From Xenophilus sp. Marseille-Q4582 (GTDB taxonomy: Bacteria; Pseudomonadota; Gammaproteobacteria; Burkholderiales; Burkholderiaceae_C), in NCBI RefSeq assembly GCF_916700565.1, contig NZ_CAKAKO010000003.1, positions 806,001-870,000 of the forward strand: 64,000 bases of DNA. The letters run 5' to 3'. Each line of letters opens with the position of its first letter. Position 1 is the stretch's first letter. A model generated the notes under the pieces. The model was given only the letters and a program-made list of their open reading frames with translations. It had not been told where the DNA came from and did not search any database. The position numbers were made by a program, and so were the translations under genes. Below are positions 35,151 through 46,042 of this stretch, piece after piece.

Positions 35151-35675
35151 TCAGACCTTCCACTTCTCCATCAGCTTCTCGGGCCGCAGCGAGTCATAGC
35201 CTTCGAAGGGCTGGTGGATCCACGGGTTGGTGGGCAGGAACTCCACCGAATAGTCGGGCGTGAAAGTCGACAGGCCCTTGGTCCACAGCACGGCGCTGCG
35301 CAGTTCGGTGATGGGCGTGTACTTGGTCTTGAGCAGTTCCACCACGGCATTGAGCGTGTGGCCCGAATCGGCCAGGTCGTCCACCAGCAGGACCTTGCCC
35401 GCGATCTCGCCCTTGGGCGTGGTGATGTAGTGGGCGATGTCCAGGTGGCCTTGCACCGTGCCGGCGTCGGCGCGGTAGGAGCTGGTGGACATGATGGCCA
35501 GCGGCTTGTCGAAGATGCGCGAAAGCACGTCGCCGGGGCGCATGCCGCCGCGGGCCAGGCACAGGATGTTGTCGAACTCCCAGCCGGACTGGTGCACCTT
35601 GATCGCGAGCTTCTCGATCAGGTTGTGGTATTCGTCGTAGCTCACGTACAGGTGTTTGCCGTCTTCGGTCAGCAT
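35151..35675 (-). CDS. phosphoribosyltransferase (purine salvage type)
   Basis: This 174-residue type I phosphoribosyltransferase has the PRPP loop Val-Leu-Leu-Val-Asp-Asp-Leu-Ala-Asp-Ser-Gly-His-Thr-Leu and an early Ala-Arg-Gly-Gly-Met-Arg-Pro-Gly-Asp. It resembles Gpt/Hpt-like enzymes that convert guanine, xanthine or hypoxanthine to the nucleotide. The precise base is not readable. The ATG at 35675 is preceded by ggag. It is the last gene of the long housekeeping run, 46 bp after purA, so both supply AMP/GMP, and transcription ends at the hairpin at 35091-35119. Confidence 0.88.
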   Translation of the reverse strand: MLTEDGKHLYVSYDEYHNLIEKLAIKVHQSGWEFDNILCLARGGMRPGDVLSRIFDKPLAIMSTSSYRADAGTVQGHLDIAHYITTPKGEIAGKVLLVDDLADSGHTLNAVVELLKTKYTPITELRSAVLWTKGLSTFTPDYSVEFLPTNPWIHQPFEGYDSLRPEKLMEKWKV

Positions 35676-35721
35676 GGGCTCTTCTCCGTGGGATCGTGGT
35701 GGGCGTATTCGGGGCAAGCGG

Positions 35722-37092
<1,371 letters not shown>

Positions 37093-38250
37093 TCAGGCGG
37101 CCGCGACGGCCTGGACCGTCCACTGGCCGGCGCGCTGCACCAGCGCGCGGTCGCATTGGAATTCGTCGATTTCGCTCTCGTGGCCCGGCAGCATGCAGAC
37201 CACGGTCTCGCCCTGCGCGCGCAGGGCGGCGATGGCGGCGCGCAGGCCGGCATCCTCGGACCAGGGCGCGCGCACGGCGGCGCGCAGCGGGCGCGTGGGC
37301 AGCACGCGCACGAGTTCGCGCACGTCGAGGCTGAAGCCCACGGCCGGCCGGTTGCGGCCGAACACCGCGCCCACCTCGTCATAGCGGCCGCCGCGGGCCA
37401 ATGAATCCGAGGCGCCTTCGGCATAGATCGCGAAGCGCGCGCCGCTGTAGTAGGCGTAGCCGCGCAGGTCGGCCAGGTCGAAGCTCACTTCGGCGCCCTG
37501 CAGCGAATCGGCCAGCCAGCGCAGGTTGTCCAGCGCGGCCTGCACGCCCGGCGTGGCCTTCAGTGCCTGCGCCGCCTCGTCGAGCACGCGCGCGTCGCCA
37601 TACAACTGCGGCAGGGCCTGCAATCCCTCGCGCGCGGCGGCGGGGAAGTCGCGTGTCAGCGCGCGCAGCGAACTGGCGTCCTTGGCGGCCAGGGCGGCAT
37701 GCACCTGCGCGATGGTTTCGGCGGAGACGATCACGCCCGCGAACAGCGCCCGCACGATGCGCACGTCGGCCAGGTCGACGATGGGACGGGAGATGCCGGC
37801 GGCCGACAGGCAGTCCAGCGCCAGCAGCAGGGCTTCCAGGTCGGCCTCGCGGCCCGCATGGCCGTAGATCTCGGCGCCGAACTGCAGCGGCTCGCGCGTG
37901 GCGTGCGGGCGATCTGGCCGCGCATGCAGCACCGGGCCGCAGTAGCACAGGCGGGCCACGCCCTGGCGGTTGAGCAGGTGGGCATCGATGCGGGCCACCT
38001 GCGGCGTGGTGTCGGCCCGCAGGCCCATGCTGCGGCCCGAGAGCTGATCCACGAGCTTGAAGGTCTGCAGGTCCAGCGCCTCGCCCGTGCCGGATAGCAG
38101 GGATTCCAGATGCTCCAGCAGCGGGGGCATCACCAGCTCGTAGCCATAGCCACGGGCGGTATCGAGGAGTTGGCGGCGGAGTTCTTCGATGTGGCGCGCC
38201 TCGGAAGGCAGCACATCGGCGAGGTGATCCGGGAGGACCCAGGCGGACAT
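37093..38250 (-). CDS. hisZ: ATP phosphoribosyltransferase regulatory subunit HisZ
   Basis: This 385-residue protein has the class II aminoacyl-tRNA-synthetase-like fold of histidyl-tRNA synthetase but lacks the anticodon-binding domain. Motif-like features are [12 protein letters not shown] near residue 35 and [13 protein letters not shown] near 78. HisZ pairs with the short form of HisG to start histidine biosynthesis and gives feedback control. The presence of both hisS and hisZ in this window shows that the two paralogues are separate genes. No hisG is in the window. Confidence 0.93.
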   Translation of the reverse strand: MSAWVLPDHLADVLPSEARHIEELRRQLLDTARGYGYELVMPPLLEHLESLLSGTGEALDLQTFKLVDQLSGRSMGLRADTTPQVARIDAHLLNRQGVARLCYCGPVLHARPDRPHATREPLQFGAEIYGHAGREADLEALLLALDCLSAAGISRPIVDLADVRIVRALFAGVIVSAETIAQVHAALAAKDASSLRALTRDFPAAAREGLQALPQLYGDARVLDEAAQALKATPGVQAALDNLRWLADSLQGAEVSFDLADLRGYAYYSGARFAIYAEGASDSLARGGRYDEVGAVFGRNRPAVGFSLDVRELVRVLPTRPLRAAVRAPWSEDAGLRAAIAALRAQGETVVCMLPGHESEIDEFQCDRALVQRAGQWTVQAVAAA

Positions 38251-38289
38251 GGCGAAACAGGCCGTGGTTAAAAAGGGATTCTAAAGGGA

Positions 38290-38415
38290 TCGAACGGCCG
38301 CTTCGCGGCTCCCCCCTTCCGGTTCCCGAAGGGGCGCACCCAACGGTCCGGCAAAGCCGGTCCCGGGAGGTGCCCTGGGGGCTTCGCTGCGCTTGCCGGC
38401 TGGGAGGGGGAAAAA
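38290..38415. repeat. GC-rich intergenic repeat-like block between hisZ and DUF2065 genes
   Basis: This stretch holds cgcttcgcgg, a hairpin-forming ccccccttccggttcccgaagggg and ccggcaaagccgg. The style matches the blocks at 19921, 20831 and 44080-44150. It interrupts the housekeeping run but contains no T-tract terminator on the coding strand. Confidence 0.4.
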
Positions 38416-38430
38416 GTGTCTTCGGCGGGC

Positions 38431-38619
38431 TCAGCCCACGATCCAGAGCAGCGCGAGGCCGGCGAGGATGCAGCACAGCCCGAAGAAGCGCAGCTGGCCG
38501 TTGCGCAGCTGCATCAGCTGGCTGAAGCCGCGCCGCCAGCCTTCGGGAGAGATGAAGGGCAGCAGCCCTTCGAGCACCAGCACCAGCGCCAGTGCAGTCC
38601 AGAAGGCCTCTGCGCTCAC
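38431..38619 (-). CDS. DUF2065 small membrane protein
   Basis: This 62-residue protein has two hydrophobic helices: Ala-Leu-Val-Leu-Val-Leu-Glu-Gly-Leu-Leu-Pro-Phe near the N terminus and a C-terminal helix from about residue 42. The central Pro-Glu-Gly-Trp-Arg-Arg and Leu-Arg-x-x-Gln-Leu-Arg match DUF2065 (YjeT-like). It begins with GTG overlapping the stop of hflC (GTGA). This position after hflKC is conserved in Proteobacteria, suggesting a link with the HflKC complex; its job is unknown. Confidence 0.88.
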   Translation of the reverse strand: MSAEAFWTALALVLVLEGLLPFISPEGWRRGFSQLMQLRNGQLRFFGLCCILAGLALLWIVG

Positions 38620-39515
38620 GGCCGGGCGGCGCCGGCAGGGCCGGCGCTGCGCATGGCCCGGAAGAAATCGCTGCCCGAGGGGTCGAGCACCATCACGTCG
38701 CCCTTCTTGTTGAAGCTCTGCTTGTAGGCTTCCAGGCTGCGGTAGAACTGGGCGAACTGGGCATCGCGGCCGAAGGCGTCGGCATAGGCCGCCGCGGCCT
38801 GGGCGTCGCCCTCGCCCTTGATCTTCTGGGCGTCGCGGTAGGCATTGGCCACCGTCACCTCGCGCTGGCGGTCGGCGTCGGCGCGGATCTTCTCACCTTC
38901 GGCAAAGCCCGTGGAACGCAGTTCGTTGGCCACGCGCTTGCGCTCGGCCTCCATGCGGCGGTAGACCGATTCGGTGATGGCTTCCACGTAGTCGATGCGC
39001 GTCACGCGCACGTCCACGATGTCCATGCCCCAGGAGTTGCCGCCGCGCACCACTGCAAGCACCTCGCGCTTGACGTCGTTCATCACGTCCTCGCGGCGGG
39101 CCGAGATCAGGTCGCGCACGGTGCGCTTGTTGATGTTCTCCTGGAAGGCGTTGCGCACCACGCGGTTGAGCTGCACGGCCCCCGCGTTCTCGTCCAGGCC
39201 CACGTTGCGGATGTACGCCTGCGGATCGACGATGCGCCAGCGCACGTACCAGTCGATCACCACGCGCTGCTTCTCGGCCGTCAGCATGGGCTCGGTGTCC
39301 AGGCTGGACAGCGTCAGCAGCCGCTTGTCGATGTACGAGACGTTCTGCACCGGCGGCGGCAGCTTGAATTTCAGGCCCGGCTCGGTGATGACTTCCTTGA
39401 TCTGGCCCAATTGGTAGACCACGCCGAACTGGCGCTGGTCGACCACGAAGGCCATGGAGCTGAGCGCCATCAGCAGCACGATGACCGAGGCGGCGATGAA
39501 TCCGATTCTGTTCAT
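38616..39515 (-). CDS. hflC: FtsH protease modulator HflC
   Basis: This 299-residue protein has one N-terminal membrane helix (about 5-22), a band-7/SPFH domain (Phe-Val-Val-Asp-Gln-Arg-Gln-Phe-Gly-Val-Val-Tyr) and a long helical region (Arg-Met-Glu-Ala-Glu-Arg-Lys-Arg). HflC and HflK assemble a large cage in the inner membrane around FtsH and restrain its proteolysis. It is encoded 24 bp after hflK, and its stop is coupled to the DUF2065 gene. Confidence 0.96.
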   Translation of the reverse strand: MNRIGFIAASVIVLLMALSSMAFVVDQRQFGVVYQLGQIKEVITEPGLKFKLPPPVQNVSYIDKRLLTLSSLDTEPMLTAEKQRVVIDWYVRWRIVDPQAYIRNVGLDENAGAVQLNRVVRNAFQENINKRTVRDLISARREDVMNDVKREVLAVVRGGNSWGMDIVDVRVTRIDYVEAITESVYRRMEAERKRVANELRSTGFAEGEKIRADADRQREVTVANAYRDAQKIKGEGDAQAAAAYADAFGRDAQFAQFYRSLEAYKQSFNKKGDVMVLDPSGSDFFRAMRSAGPAGAARP

Positions 39516-39539
39516 GTGGGGATCCCCTTCCTGAAGTCT

Positions 39540-40874
39540 TCAGCGCACGTCGCGGTCGCGCGAGCGTGCGTCGCGCGCGCTCGACGGCGGCGCCACGGGG
39601 ATGGACGAGGATTGTGGTGGTGCGGTGCCGGCCACGTTGGGCGGCGCACCGTCGACCGGCGCCGGCGTGCCGGCCTGGCCCGTCATCTGCATCAGCTTGT
39701 CCAGCGGCAGGTACAGCAGGTTGCTGCCCTGCTTGCTGTCCACCAGCACCTTGGTGGTGTTGGCGTAGATCTGCTGCATGGCGTCGGTGTACATGCGGTC
39801 GCGCGTGACCTGCGGCGCCTTCTGGTATTCGGTCAGCACCTGGCCGAAGCGCTGCGCATCCCCCTGCGCCTGCGCGACCACGCGGGCCTTGTAGGCTTCG
39901 GACTCCTCGATCAGGCGCGAGGCCGTACCGACGGCGCGCGGCACCACGTCGTTGGCGTAGGCCTGGGCTTCGTTCTTGGCGCGCTCGCGCTCCTGCCCGG
40001 CCTTGAGCACGTCGTCGAAGGCCGCCTGCACCTGCTCGGGCGGGCGCACGCCGCCCTGCTGCAGGTTGATGCCCACCACGTCCACGCCCACCTTGTAGCG
40101 GTCCAGGATCTGCTGCATCAGCGTGCGCACGCGCGGCGCGATCTGGTCGCGTTCCTCGGCGAGGGCGGCGTCCATCTTCATCTTGCCCACCACCTCGCGC
40201 ACGGCGGTCTCTGCCACCTGCACCACGGTCTCGGACGGGTTGCGGCTTTCGAACAGCCAGGCGCGCGCGTCGCTCAGGCGGTACTGCACGGCGAACTTGA
40301 TCTCGACGATGTTCTCGTCCTCGGTCAGCATGGCCGACTCGCGCAGGCCGGTGCTGCGCACGATGGCGTCGCGGCCCACGTCGGTCGAGCGGATCTGCGT
40401 GACCATCACCGTCTCGTGGCGTTGGATCGGGTACGGCAGGCGCCAGTTGAAGCCCGCGCCCACGGTTTCCTTGTAGCGGCCGAACTGGGTAATGACGGCC
40501 TGGTAGCCTTCGTTCACGATGAAGAAGCCCGTGCCCAGCCAGATCAGCAGGGCCACCACGGCGATCATGCCGAGCCCGAAACCGGCGTTCTTCATGTCGG
40601 GCTTGTAGCTGTTGCCGCCGCCATTGCCGCCCATCGGCGAGCGCGGCCCGCCGCCCTTGCCGCCGCCGAAGATGCCACCCAGCTTGCGGTTGAAGTCGCG
40701 CCACAGCTCGTCCAGGTCCGGCGGCCCCTGGTTCGGGCCTTGCGATCCGCGCGGCCGCTGCGGGGCCGGTGGCGGGCTCGGCGGATCGCCCTCGGGACGC
40801 GAGGCAGGCCGATCGTTGTCGGACGAAGCGGATTCGTCGCCTCGGCCCCAGCGGCCATCATTGAGATTGAACAT
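39540..40874 (-). CDS. hflK: FtsH protease modulator HflK
   Basis: This protein is about 444 residues long. A Pro/Gly-rich cytoplasmic N terminus begins Met-Phe-Asn-Leu-Asn-Asp-Gly-Arg-Trp-Gly. Next come Asp-Leu-Asp-Glu-Leu-Trp-Arg-Asp, a glycine run, one membrane helix (about 108-127), the SPFH domain and a long helix ending in a low-complexity Pro/Ala/Arg tail. It partners HflC. The ATG at 40874 begins the conserved N terminus; a further ATG at 40988 would add 38 residues running through a GC hairpin (40910-40937) in the likely leader. It lies 154 bp after hflX, so it may have its own promoter. Confidence 0.95.
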   Translation of the reverse strand: MFNLNDGRWGRGDESASSDNDRPASRPEGDPPSPPPAPQRPRGSQGPNQGPPDLDELWRDFNRKLGGIFGGGKGGGPRSPMGGNGGGNSYKPDMKNAGFGLGMIAVVALLIWLGTGFFIVNEGYQAVITQFGRYKETVGAGFNWRLPYPIQRHETVMVTQIRSTDVGRDAIVRSTGLRESAMLTEDENIVEIKFAVQYRLSDARAWLFESRNPSETVVQVAETAVREVVGKMKMDAALAEERDQIAPRVRTLMQQILDRYKVGVDVVGINLQQGGVRPPEQVQAAFDDVLKAGQERERAKNEAQAYANDVVPRAVGTASRLIEESEAYKARVVAQAQGDAQRFGQVLTEYQKAPQVTRDRMYTDAMQQIYANTTKVLVDSKQGSNLLYLPLDKLMQMTGQAGTPAPVDGAPPNVAGTAPPQSSSIPVAPPSSARDARSRDRDVR

Positions 40875-41028
40875 GCCCGGGAACCGGCTCGCAAGAAAGC
40901 GTCGGGCGGCCCCAAGCTTGCTTGCCCCACCTTGGGGTCGGGCCGGGTACAGACCGGACCCGGGGGCGCTCTCAGGCATTGTCTTCATTCGTAGTGCTGT
41001 TTGATTGACGGCGACTATTGTGCCGCGC

Positions 41029-42201
41029 TCAGTGTGCGGCGTCGTCGAATTCGGCCTCGTGTGCAGGGGTCATGCGCTCGTCGGCCTCGGGCAGTGCACG
41101 CGCCGCCAGTTCGGCCCGCAGCAGTGGCAGGCCCTGGCCCGAATGCGCGCTCAGGAAGATGCGCGGCACGGGACGCCCGTCCAGCTCCATGTGGTCCTGC
41201 AATTGCAGCGGCCGACGCGATTCGTCCAGCGCGTCGAGCTTGTTGAAGACCAGCAGCTGCGGCACCTCCTGCGCACCGATCTCGGCCAGCACCTCCTGCA
41301 CCTGCGCGATCTGCTCGGGATGGTGCGGGTTGGACGCATCCACCACGTGCAGCAGCAGGTCGGCGTCCACCGCCTCCTGCAGCGTGGCCTTGAAGGCATC
41401 GACCAGGCCGTGCGGCAGGTCGCGGATGAAACCCACGGTGTCGGAAATCGACACGCGCCGCCCGCCCTCGCCCAGGTACAGGTGGCGGGTGGTGGTGTCC
41501 AGCGTGGCGAAGAGCTGGTCGGCCGCATAGGCGCGCGCCTTCACCAGCGCGTTGAAGAGCGAGGACTTGCCCGCGTTCGTGTAGCCCACCAGCGAGATGT
41601 TGAAGGTGTCGCGGCGCTCGCGCTGGCGGCGTTGCGTGCCGCGCTGCTTCTGCACTTTCTGCAGGCGCTCGCGCGTGCGCTTGATCGAGGCATCGATCAT
41701 GCGGCGGTCCAGCTCGATCTGCTTCTCGCCCGGGCCGCCACGCACACCCGCACCGCCGGTCTGGCGTTCCAGGTGGGACCAGCGGCGCACGAGGCGCGTG
41801 CTCAGGTACTGCAGGCGCGCCAGCTCGACCTGCAGCTTGCCCTCATGGCTGCGCGCGCGCTGCGCGAAGATTTCCAGGATGAGGAAGGTGCGGTCGTACA
41901 CCGCGCAGCCCAGCGCACGCTCGAGGTTGCGCTGCTGGGCCGGCGACAGCGCCTGGTCGAAGATGACTTCGCTGGCGCGGTGCAGCTCGGCGAGCTCGCG
42001 GATCTCCTCGGCCTTGCCGCTGCCCACGAAGAGCGCGGCATCGGGCGCCTTGCGCTTGCAGCTCAGGCGCGCCACGGGCGTGAGGCCGGCGGTCTGTGAA
42101 AGAAGGCCGAGCTCTTCGAGTTCGGCGTCGAAATGAGGCAGGCCGAAGTCGACGCCCACCAGCACGGCGGCGCCTTCTTGGCGTGGAATGGATTCGGACA
42201 A
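41029..42201 (-). CDS. hflX: ribosome-associated GTPase HflX
   Basis: This 390-residue GTPase has an N-terminal HflX domain, a coiled arginine-rich linker (Gln-Lys-Gln-Arg-Gly-Thr-Gln-Arg-Arg-Gln-Arg-Glu-Arg-Arg) and the G1 motif Gly-Tyr-Thr-Asn-Ala-Gly-Lys-Ser (206-213), then the G3 Asp-Thr-Val-Gly-Phe. G4 is Asn-Lys-Leu-Asp. It splits or rescues stalled 70S ribosomes. The frame opens with TTG at 42201 without a good Shine-Dalgarno sequence, so the exact start is uncertain. It follows hfq by 55 bp, as in most Proteobacteria. Confidence 0.95.
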   Translation of the reverse strand: MSESIPRQEGAAVLVGVDFGLPHFDAELEELGLLSQTAGLTPVARLSCKRKAPDAALFVGSGKAEEIRELAELHRASEVIFDQALSPAQQRNLERALGCAVYDRTFLILEIFAQRARSHEGKLQVELARLQYLSTRLVRRWSHLERQTGGAGVRGGPGEKQIELDRRMIDASIKRTRERLQKVQKQRGTQRRQRERRDTFNISLVGYTNAGKSSLFNALVKARAYAADQLFATLDTTTRHLYLGEGGRRVSISDTVGFIRDLPHGLVDAFKATLQEAVDADLLLHVVDASNPHHPEQIAQVQEVLAEIGAQEVPQLLVFNKLDALDESRRPLQLQDHMELDGRPVPRIFLSAHSGQGLPLLRAELAARALPEADERMTPAHEAEFDDAAH

Positions 42202-42256
42202 TCGGAGGCGGGAGGTTCAAGAAACCGGGGCGTCGCCGTCCCGGTTTCCGCGCCGA

Positions 42257-42502
42257 TCAGCCGCCGGCGTCTTCGTTCTCGTTGACCGAGAAGTTGACCG
42301 CGCGGCCGGGCACGATGGTGGAGATCGCGTGCTTGTAGACCATCTGGGTCACCGTGTTGCGCAGCAGCACGACGTACTGGTCGAAAGATTCGATCTGGCC
42401 CTGCAGCTTGATGCCGTTGACCAGATAGATCGAAACCGGCACGTGCTCACGACGCAGGGTGTTGAGGAAGGGGTCTTGCAGAAGCTGCCCTTTGTTGCTC
42501 AC
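42257..42502 (-). CDS. hfq: RNA chaperone Hfq
   Basis: This 81-residue protein has the Sm1 segment (Asp-Pro-Phe-Leu-Asn-x-Leu-Arg) and Sm2 Tyr-Lys-His-Ala-Ile-Ser-Thr-Ile. It forms a hexamer that pairs small RNAs with mRNAs. The start is GTG at 42502, giving Ser-Asn-Lys-Gly-Gln after the initiator; cggag lies seven to eleven bases upstream, and codons further upstream are not conserved. The C-terminal tail is short (Glu-Asn-Glu-Asp-Ala-Gly-Gly). It lies between der and hflX. Confidence 0.97.
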   Translation of the reverse strand: MSNKGQLLQDPFLNTLRREHVPVSIYLVNGIKLQGQIESFDQYVVLLRNTVTQMVYKHAISTIVPGRAVNFSVNENEDAGG

Positions 42503-42675
42503 GATATTCTCCGTGTTCAAGAGTTGTTGTTGGACCGGGCACCTTAACACAGCGCTTCCGCGCTGCAGCAATCGGCCGCAAAGGCCCGGGAAAATTTCTG
42601 GCTCTGCCTGTTCCCAGGTGTGTCGCAGCTGGCGCCGGCGCGGCGCTTTTCAAGGCCGCCCGCTCACCGCGGCGC

Positions 42676-44031
42676 TCAGCCGCCGCCCTTCTTGTCCGCG
42701 TAGGGGTTGTCGGAGGTCTTGAACTCGATGCGCAGCGGCGTGCCCACGAGGTCGAACTCCTTGCGAAAGCGCGATTCCAGGAAGCGGCGGTAGCTGTCGC
42801 TCACATGTTCCAGCGAATTGCCGTGGATCACGATCAGCGGCGGGTTCATGCCGCCCTGGTGCGCATAGCGCAGCTTGGGCCGGAACATGCCGCTCTTCTT
42901 GGGCGCCTGGAACTGCACCGACTCGAGCAGCAGGCGCGTGAGCAGCGGCGTGGGCATCTTGCGCGTGGCCGCCCGGTGTGCCTGGATGATGGACTGCCAC
43001 ACGGGCGCCAGCCCGAGCCGCTTCTTCGCCGAGATGAAGTGCAGCGAGGCGAACTTCATGAAGGGCAGCCGGTTCTCGATCTGCCGCTGCAGCTGCTCGC
43101 GCTGGTAGGCGTCGAGCGCATCCCACTTGTTCACGGCCAGCACCACGGCGCGGCCGGCTTCCAGGATGAAGCCGGCGATGTGCGCGTCCTGGTCGGTCAC
43201 GCCCTGCGTGGCGTCGATCAGCAGCAGCACGACGTTGGCCGATTCGATGGCCTGCAGCGTCTTGACCACCGAGAACTTCTCGATCGCCTCGAACACCTTG
43301 CCCTTGCGGCGCAGGCCGGCGGTGTCGATCAGCTCGAACTTCTGGCCGTTGCGCTCCATCGGCACCGTGATGGCGTCGCGCGTGGTGCCCGGCATGTCGA
43401 AGGCCACCAGGCGCTCCTCGCCCAGCCAGGCGTTGATCAGCGTGGACTTGCCGGCATTGGGCCGGCCCGCCACCGCCAGGCGGATGGGCCGCTGCTCGGC
43501 ATCGGCGTCATCGTCCGGCTCGTCCTCCTCAGGCGGCGGCAGCATGTCCAGCGCCAGCTCCAGCAGCGCGCGCACGCCCTGCCCGTGGGCCGACGAGACC
43601 GCATGCACCTCGCCGAAACCCAGCTCGTAGAACTCGGCCAGCTTGCCGCTGTCCTTCATGCCTTCGGCCTTGTTGGCCGCCAGCACACAGGGCTTGCCGA
43701 GCCGGCGCAGCTCGTTGGCGATGTCGTGGTCCTGCACCGACAGGCCTTCGCGCGCATCGAGCACGAAGATCACCACGTCGGCCTCGGCGATGGCTTGGCG
43801 CGTCTGCTTGGCCATCTCGCGGTAGATGTCGTGCGCGGCCGCGTCGGGCTCGAAACCGCCGGTGTCGATCACGATGAACTCGCGCCCCGACTGCTTGCCG
43901 CTGCCGTAGTGGCGGTCGCGCGTGAGCCCCGCATAGTCCGCCACGATGGCGTCGCGCGTGCCCGTCAGGCGATTGAACAGGGTGGACTTGCCCACGTTGG
44001 GGCGCCCCACCAGCGCCAGTACTGGCTTCAT
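42676..44031 (-). CDS. der: double-GTPase ribosome biogenesis factor Der (EngA)
   Basis: This 451-residue protein has two consecutive GTPase domains with G1 motifs Gly-Arg-Pro-Asn-Val-Gly-Lys-Ser (9-16) and Gly-Arg-Pro-Asn-Ala-Gly-Lys-Ser (189-196). They are joined by an acidic linker ([10 protein letters not shown]), and a KH-like C-terminal domain ends Asp-Lys-Lys-Gly-Gly-Gly. Der is needed for maturation of the 50S subunit. The ATG at 44031 is preferred over an upstream in-frame start at 44052. It is preceded by a 144-bp gap with a repeat-like block after bamB. Confidence 0.96.
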   Translation of the reverse strand: MKPVLALVGRPNVGKSTLFNRLTGTRDAIVADYAGLTRDRHYGSGKQSGREFIVIDTGGFEPDAAAHDIYREMAKQTRQAIAEADVVIFVLDAREGLSVQDHDIANELRRLGKPCVLAANKAEGMKDSGKLAEFYELGFGEVHAVSSAHGQGVRALLELALDMLPPPEEDEPDDDADAEQRPIRLAVAGRPNAGKSTLINAWLGEERLVAFDMPGTTRDAITVPMERNGQKFELIDTAGLRRKGKVFEAIEKFSVVKTLQAIESANVVLLLIDATQGVTDQDAHIAGFILEAGRAVVLAVNKWDALDAYQREQLQRQIENRLPFMKFASLHFISAKKRLGLAPVWQSIIQAHRAATRKMPTPLLTRLLLESVQFQAPKKSGMFRPKLRYAHQGGMNPPLIVIHGNSLEHVSDSYRRFLESRFRKEFDLVGTPLRIEFKTSDNPYADKKGGG

Positions 44032-44079
44032 GAGCCCATCTCTTTCTTGCACCCGTCTGGCGAGCGCAGCGCAGCCCCC

Positions 44080-44150
44080 GGGGCGCCCGTCGAACCGGCC
44101 GGGCCGGAGCGTGGGACGCGCCCCCTTCGCAAGGCACGAAGGGGTGCCGC
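44080..44150. repeat. GC-rich intergenic repeat-like block between bamB and der
   Basis: The block holds gccgggccgg and a hairpin-forming cccccttcg/cgaaggggt pair, followed by gccgcgaagtgg. Its make-up resembles the other intergenic blocks of this window (19921, 20831, 38290). No coding or terminator signal was found in it. Confidence 0.4.
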
Positions 44151-44175
44151 GAAGTGGCCTGGGGAATGCTTCATG

Positions 44176-45318
44176 TCAATTGGGGCGATAGCCGAAGATG
44201 CCGCCGTTGCGCGTGACCACGACGACCGTGTTGGCCGCCTGCACCGGCGTGGCCGCGATGGCCGAGCCGTCGGGCACCAGCCGGTTGAGCGGTGCGCCGT
44301 CGGCCTTCGACAGGAAATGCACCGTGCCCGTGTCCTCGCCGATGACCAGCGTGTTGCCGACCGCCAGCGGCGCCGTCAGGCTTCGCAGGCGCAGCCGGTC
44401 GCTGGACCAGGCGCGCGCGCCGTTGGCGCGGTTCCAGGCCACCAGCGTGCCGTTCGATTCGGTGCCGTAGACCCGGCTCTCGTCGCCCGCCACGCCTTCG
44501 GCGCCCACGGCCGGCTGCGTCCACACCAGCACGCCGCGCGCGGTGTCCACACAGCCCACGGCCGCGTAATAGGCGCGCGCGCAGACACTGCTGCCTTCAC
44601 GGCTCACCGGGCCGGTCAGGTCGACCAGGCGCTCCACGTCGTTGGTGCCGCGCGGCGACGCCACCGGCACTTCCCAGCGCGAGGCGCCGTTGCCCGGATT
44701 CATGCCGACCAGGCGCGCGCCCACGCCGGCAAGCAGCGTGTCGCCCACCGGCTGCAGCACGCCGGGGCGGCGCAGCACCAGCGATTCGCCGGCGCTGCGT
44801 TCCTGCAGCCACAGGCGGCGGCCGCTCTGGCCGTCGAAGGCCACCGTGCTGCGGTCGGCCAGCTGGACGAACACGCGGCGGCCCGCCACCAGCGGCGCCG
44901 TGAAGGTTTCGGCCTGCAGGCGCTCCTTCCAGAGCACCTTGCCGCCTTGCAGCACCACGACCTCGTTGTTGCGGGTCACGACGGCGCTCAGGTCGCCGTC
45001 GCTGCCCACGCCCGCCGTCAGCGGTGCGCCTGCGCTGGCGCGCCACAGTTCGCGGCCCGTGCGCGCGTCCACGGCCAGCACCGTGCCGTCGCCCGAGGCC
45101 ACGGTGACCGTGTCGCCCGTCACGGCCGTCTGCAGCGGAAAGGACACCGCGGGCAGCTTCGCGCTCCAGGCCTGGTTGACGCCCAGCACCGCCACGTTGG
45201 GCGGCAGCTCGGCCGGCTTCGGCTTGGGCGTGCCCGAGCAGGCGGCCAGGGCCGCCACCAGGGCCAGGACGGCCAGACGCGGGACAGGAGCCGGAACAGC
45301 GATGGACTTGAAATTCAT
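44176..45318 (-). CDS. bamB: outer-membrane assembly lipoprotein BamB
   Basis: This 380-residue protein has a lipoprotein signal ending Leu-Ala-Ala-Cys (Cys27 lipidated). The mature part has repeated PQQ-like beta-propeller blades, each with an Ala-x-Asp-x-x-(Ser/Thr)-Gly-x-x-Leu-Trp pattern (Ala-Val-Asp-Ala-Arg-Thr-Gly-Arg-Glu-Leu-Trp). BamB is the propeller subunit of the BAM complex that folds outer-membrane proteins. It sits 26 bp after the yfgM-like gene. bamD is encoded 11 kb away in this same window. Confidence 0.95.
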   Translation of the reverse strand: MNFKSIAVPAPVPRLAVLALVAALAACSGTPKPKPAELPPNVAVLGVNQAWSAKLPAVSFPLQTAVTGDTVTVASGDGTVLAVDARTGRELWRASAGAPLTAGVGSDGDLSAVVTRNNEVVVLQGGKVLWKERLQAETFTAPLVAGRRVFVQLADRSTVAFDGQSGRRLWLQERSAGESLVLRRPGVLQPVGDTLLAGVGARLVGMNPGNGASRWEVPVASPRGTNDVERLVDLTGPVSREGSSVCARAYYAAVGCVDTARGVLVWTQPAVGAEGVAGDESRVYGTESNGTLVAWNRANGARAWSSDRLRLRSLTAPLAVGNTLVIGEDTGTVHFLSKADGAPLNRLVPDGSAIAATPVQAANTVVVVTRNGGIFGYRPN

Positions 45319-45344
45319 GTGCAGCGGGGATGGCAATGGGGCAA

Positions 45345-46016
45345 TCAGGATTTGGGCGCGTCGGCACCCAGGCTCTTGACGTCGACGCCCACGGCGTTGA
45401 GCTTGACCTCGACCAGTCGGCGGTACTCGGACTCGGGGCCGAAGGCGGTCCACGCCTTCTGGTACTGCGCGCGCGCTTCGTCGCGCTTGCCCTGGGCCAG
45501 CAGCAGGTCGCCCTTGCGGTCGGCAGCCAGGGCCTGGAACTCGGCCGGGAAGCCGGCATCGAGCTGCTGCAGCGCGGGCTCCCAGGCCTTGGCATCCATG
45601 TGCAGCGACGCCAGGCGCAGCCGCGCCACCGCCTGGTAGCCCGGGTCCACGGCCTTGTCGATCACCCAGGTCAGGGCGGTGCGGGCCTCTTCGGCCTTGC
45701 CCTGCGTCGCCAGGCTGCTGGCGGCCAGCAGCCCGCCCTGCTGGGCATAGGCCGTGCGTGCAAAACGCTGCTGCAGATCGGCCAGCGCGCGCTGCACGCG
45801 CTCGGCGTCCGCGGCCTTGGTCGCGCGGTCCAGCTCGTCGTACAGCGTGGCGGCCTGCGCCGATTGCGAACGCTGCCAGTACTGCCAGCCGTTCCAGGCG
45901 ACCACGGCCCCGGCCACCAGCAGCAGCACCCAGGTGATCAGGGTGCCGTAGGTGTTCCAGAAGTGCTTGAGCCGGTCGAGCTGTTCCTGTTCTTCGAGGT
46001 CGAGATGGGTCGCCAT
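45345..46016 (-). CDS. YfgM-like membrane-anchored TPR protein
   Basis: This 223-residue protein has a short cytoplasmic N terminus (Asp-Leu-Glu-Glu-Gln-Glu-Gln-Leu-Asp), a single membrane helix (about 26-44) and about 170 residues of TPR-type helices facing the periplasm (TPR_21). YfgM in E. coli associates with the SecYEG translocon and periplasmic chaperones. The location between hisS and bamB is the conserved one. Confidence 0.92.
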   Translation of the reverse strand: MATHLDLEEQEQLDRLKHFWNTYGTLITWVLLLVAGAVVAWNGWQYWQRSQSAQAATLYDELDRATKAADAERVQRALADLQQRFARTAYAQQGGLLAASSLATQGKAEEARTALTWVIDKAVDPGYQAVARLRLASLHMDAKAWEPALQQLDAGFPAEFQALAADRKGDLLLAQGKRDEARAQYQKAWTAFGPESEYRRLVEVKLNAVGVDVKSLGADAPKS

Positions 46017-46042
46017 GCGCTGTCGTCGTGCCTGTGAATGCC

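Noticed and set aside
37093-38250. Second histidyl-tRNA synthetase
   Set aside because: The protein lacks the anticodon-binding domain and lies next to purA, so it is HisZ; the true hisS is at 46043-47374.
42805-45639. 944-codon plus-strand frame across der and bamB
   Set aside because: Composition is His/Ala/Arg low complexity and it runs antisense to two well-defined genes.
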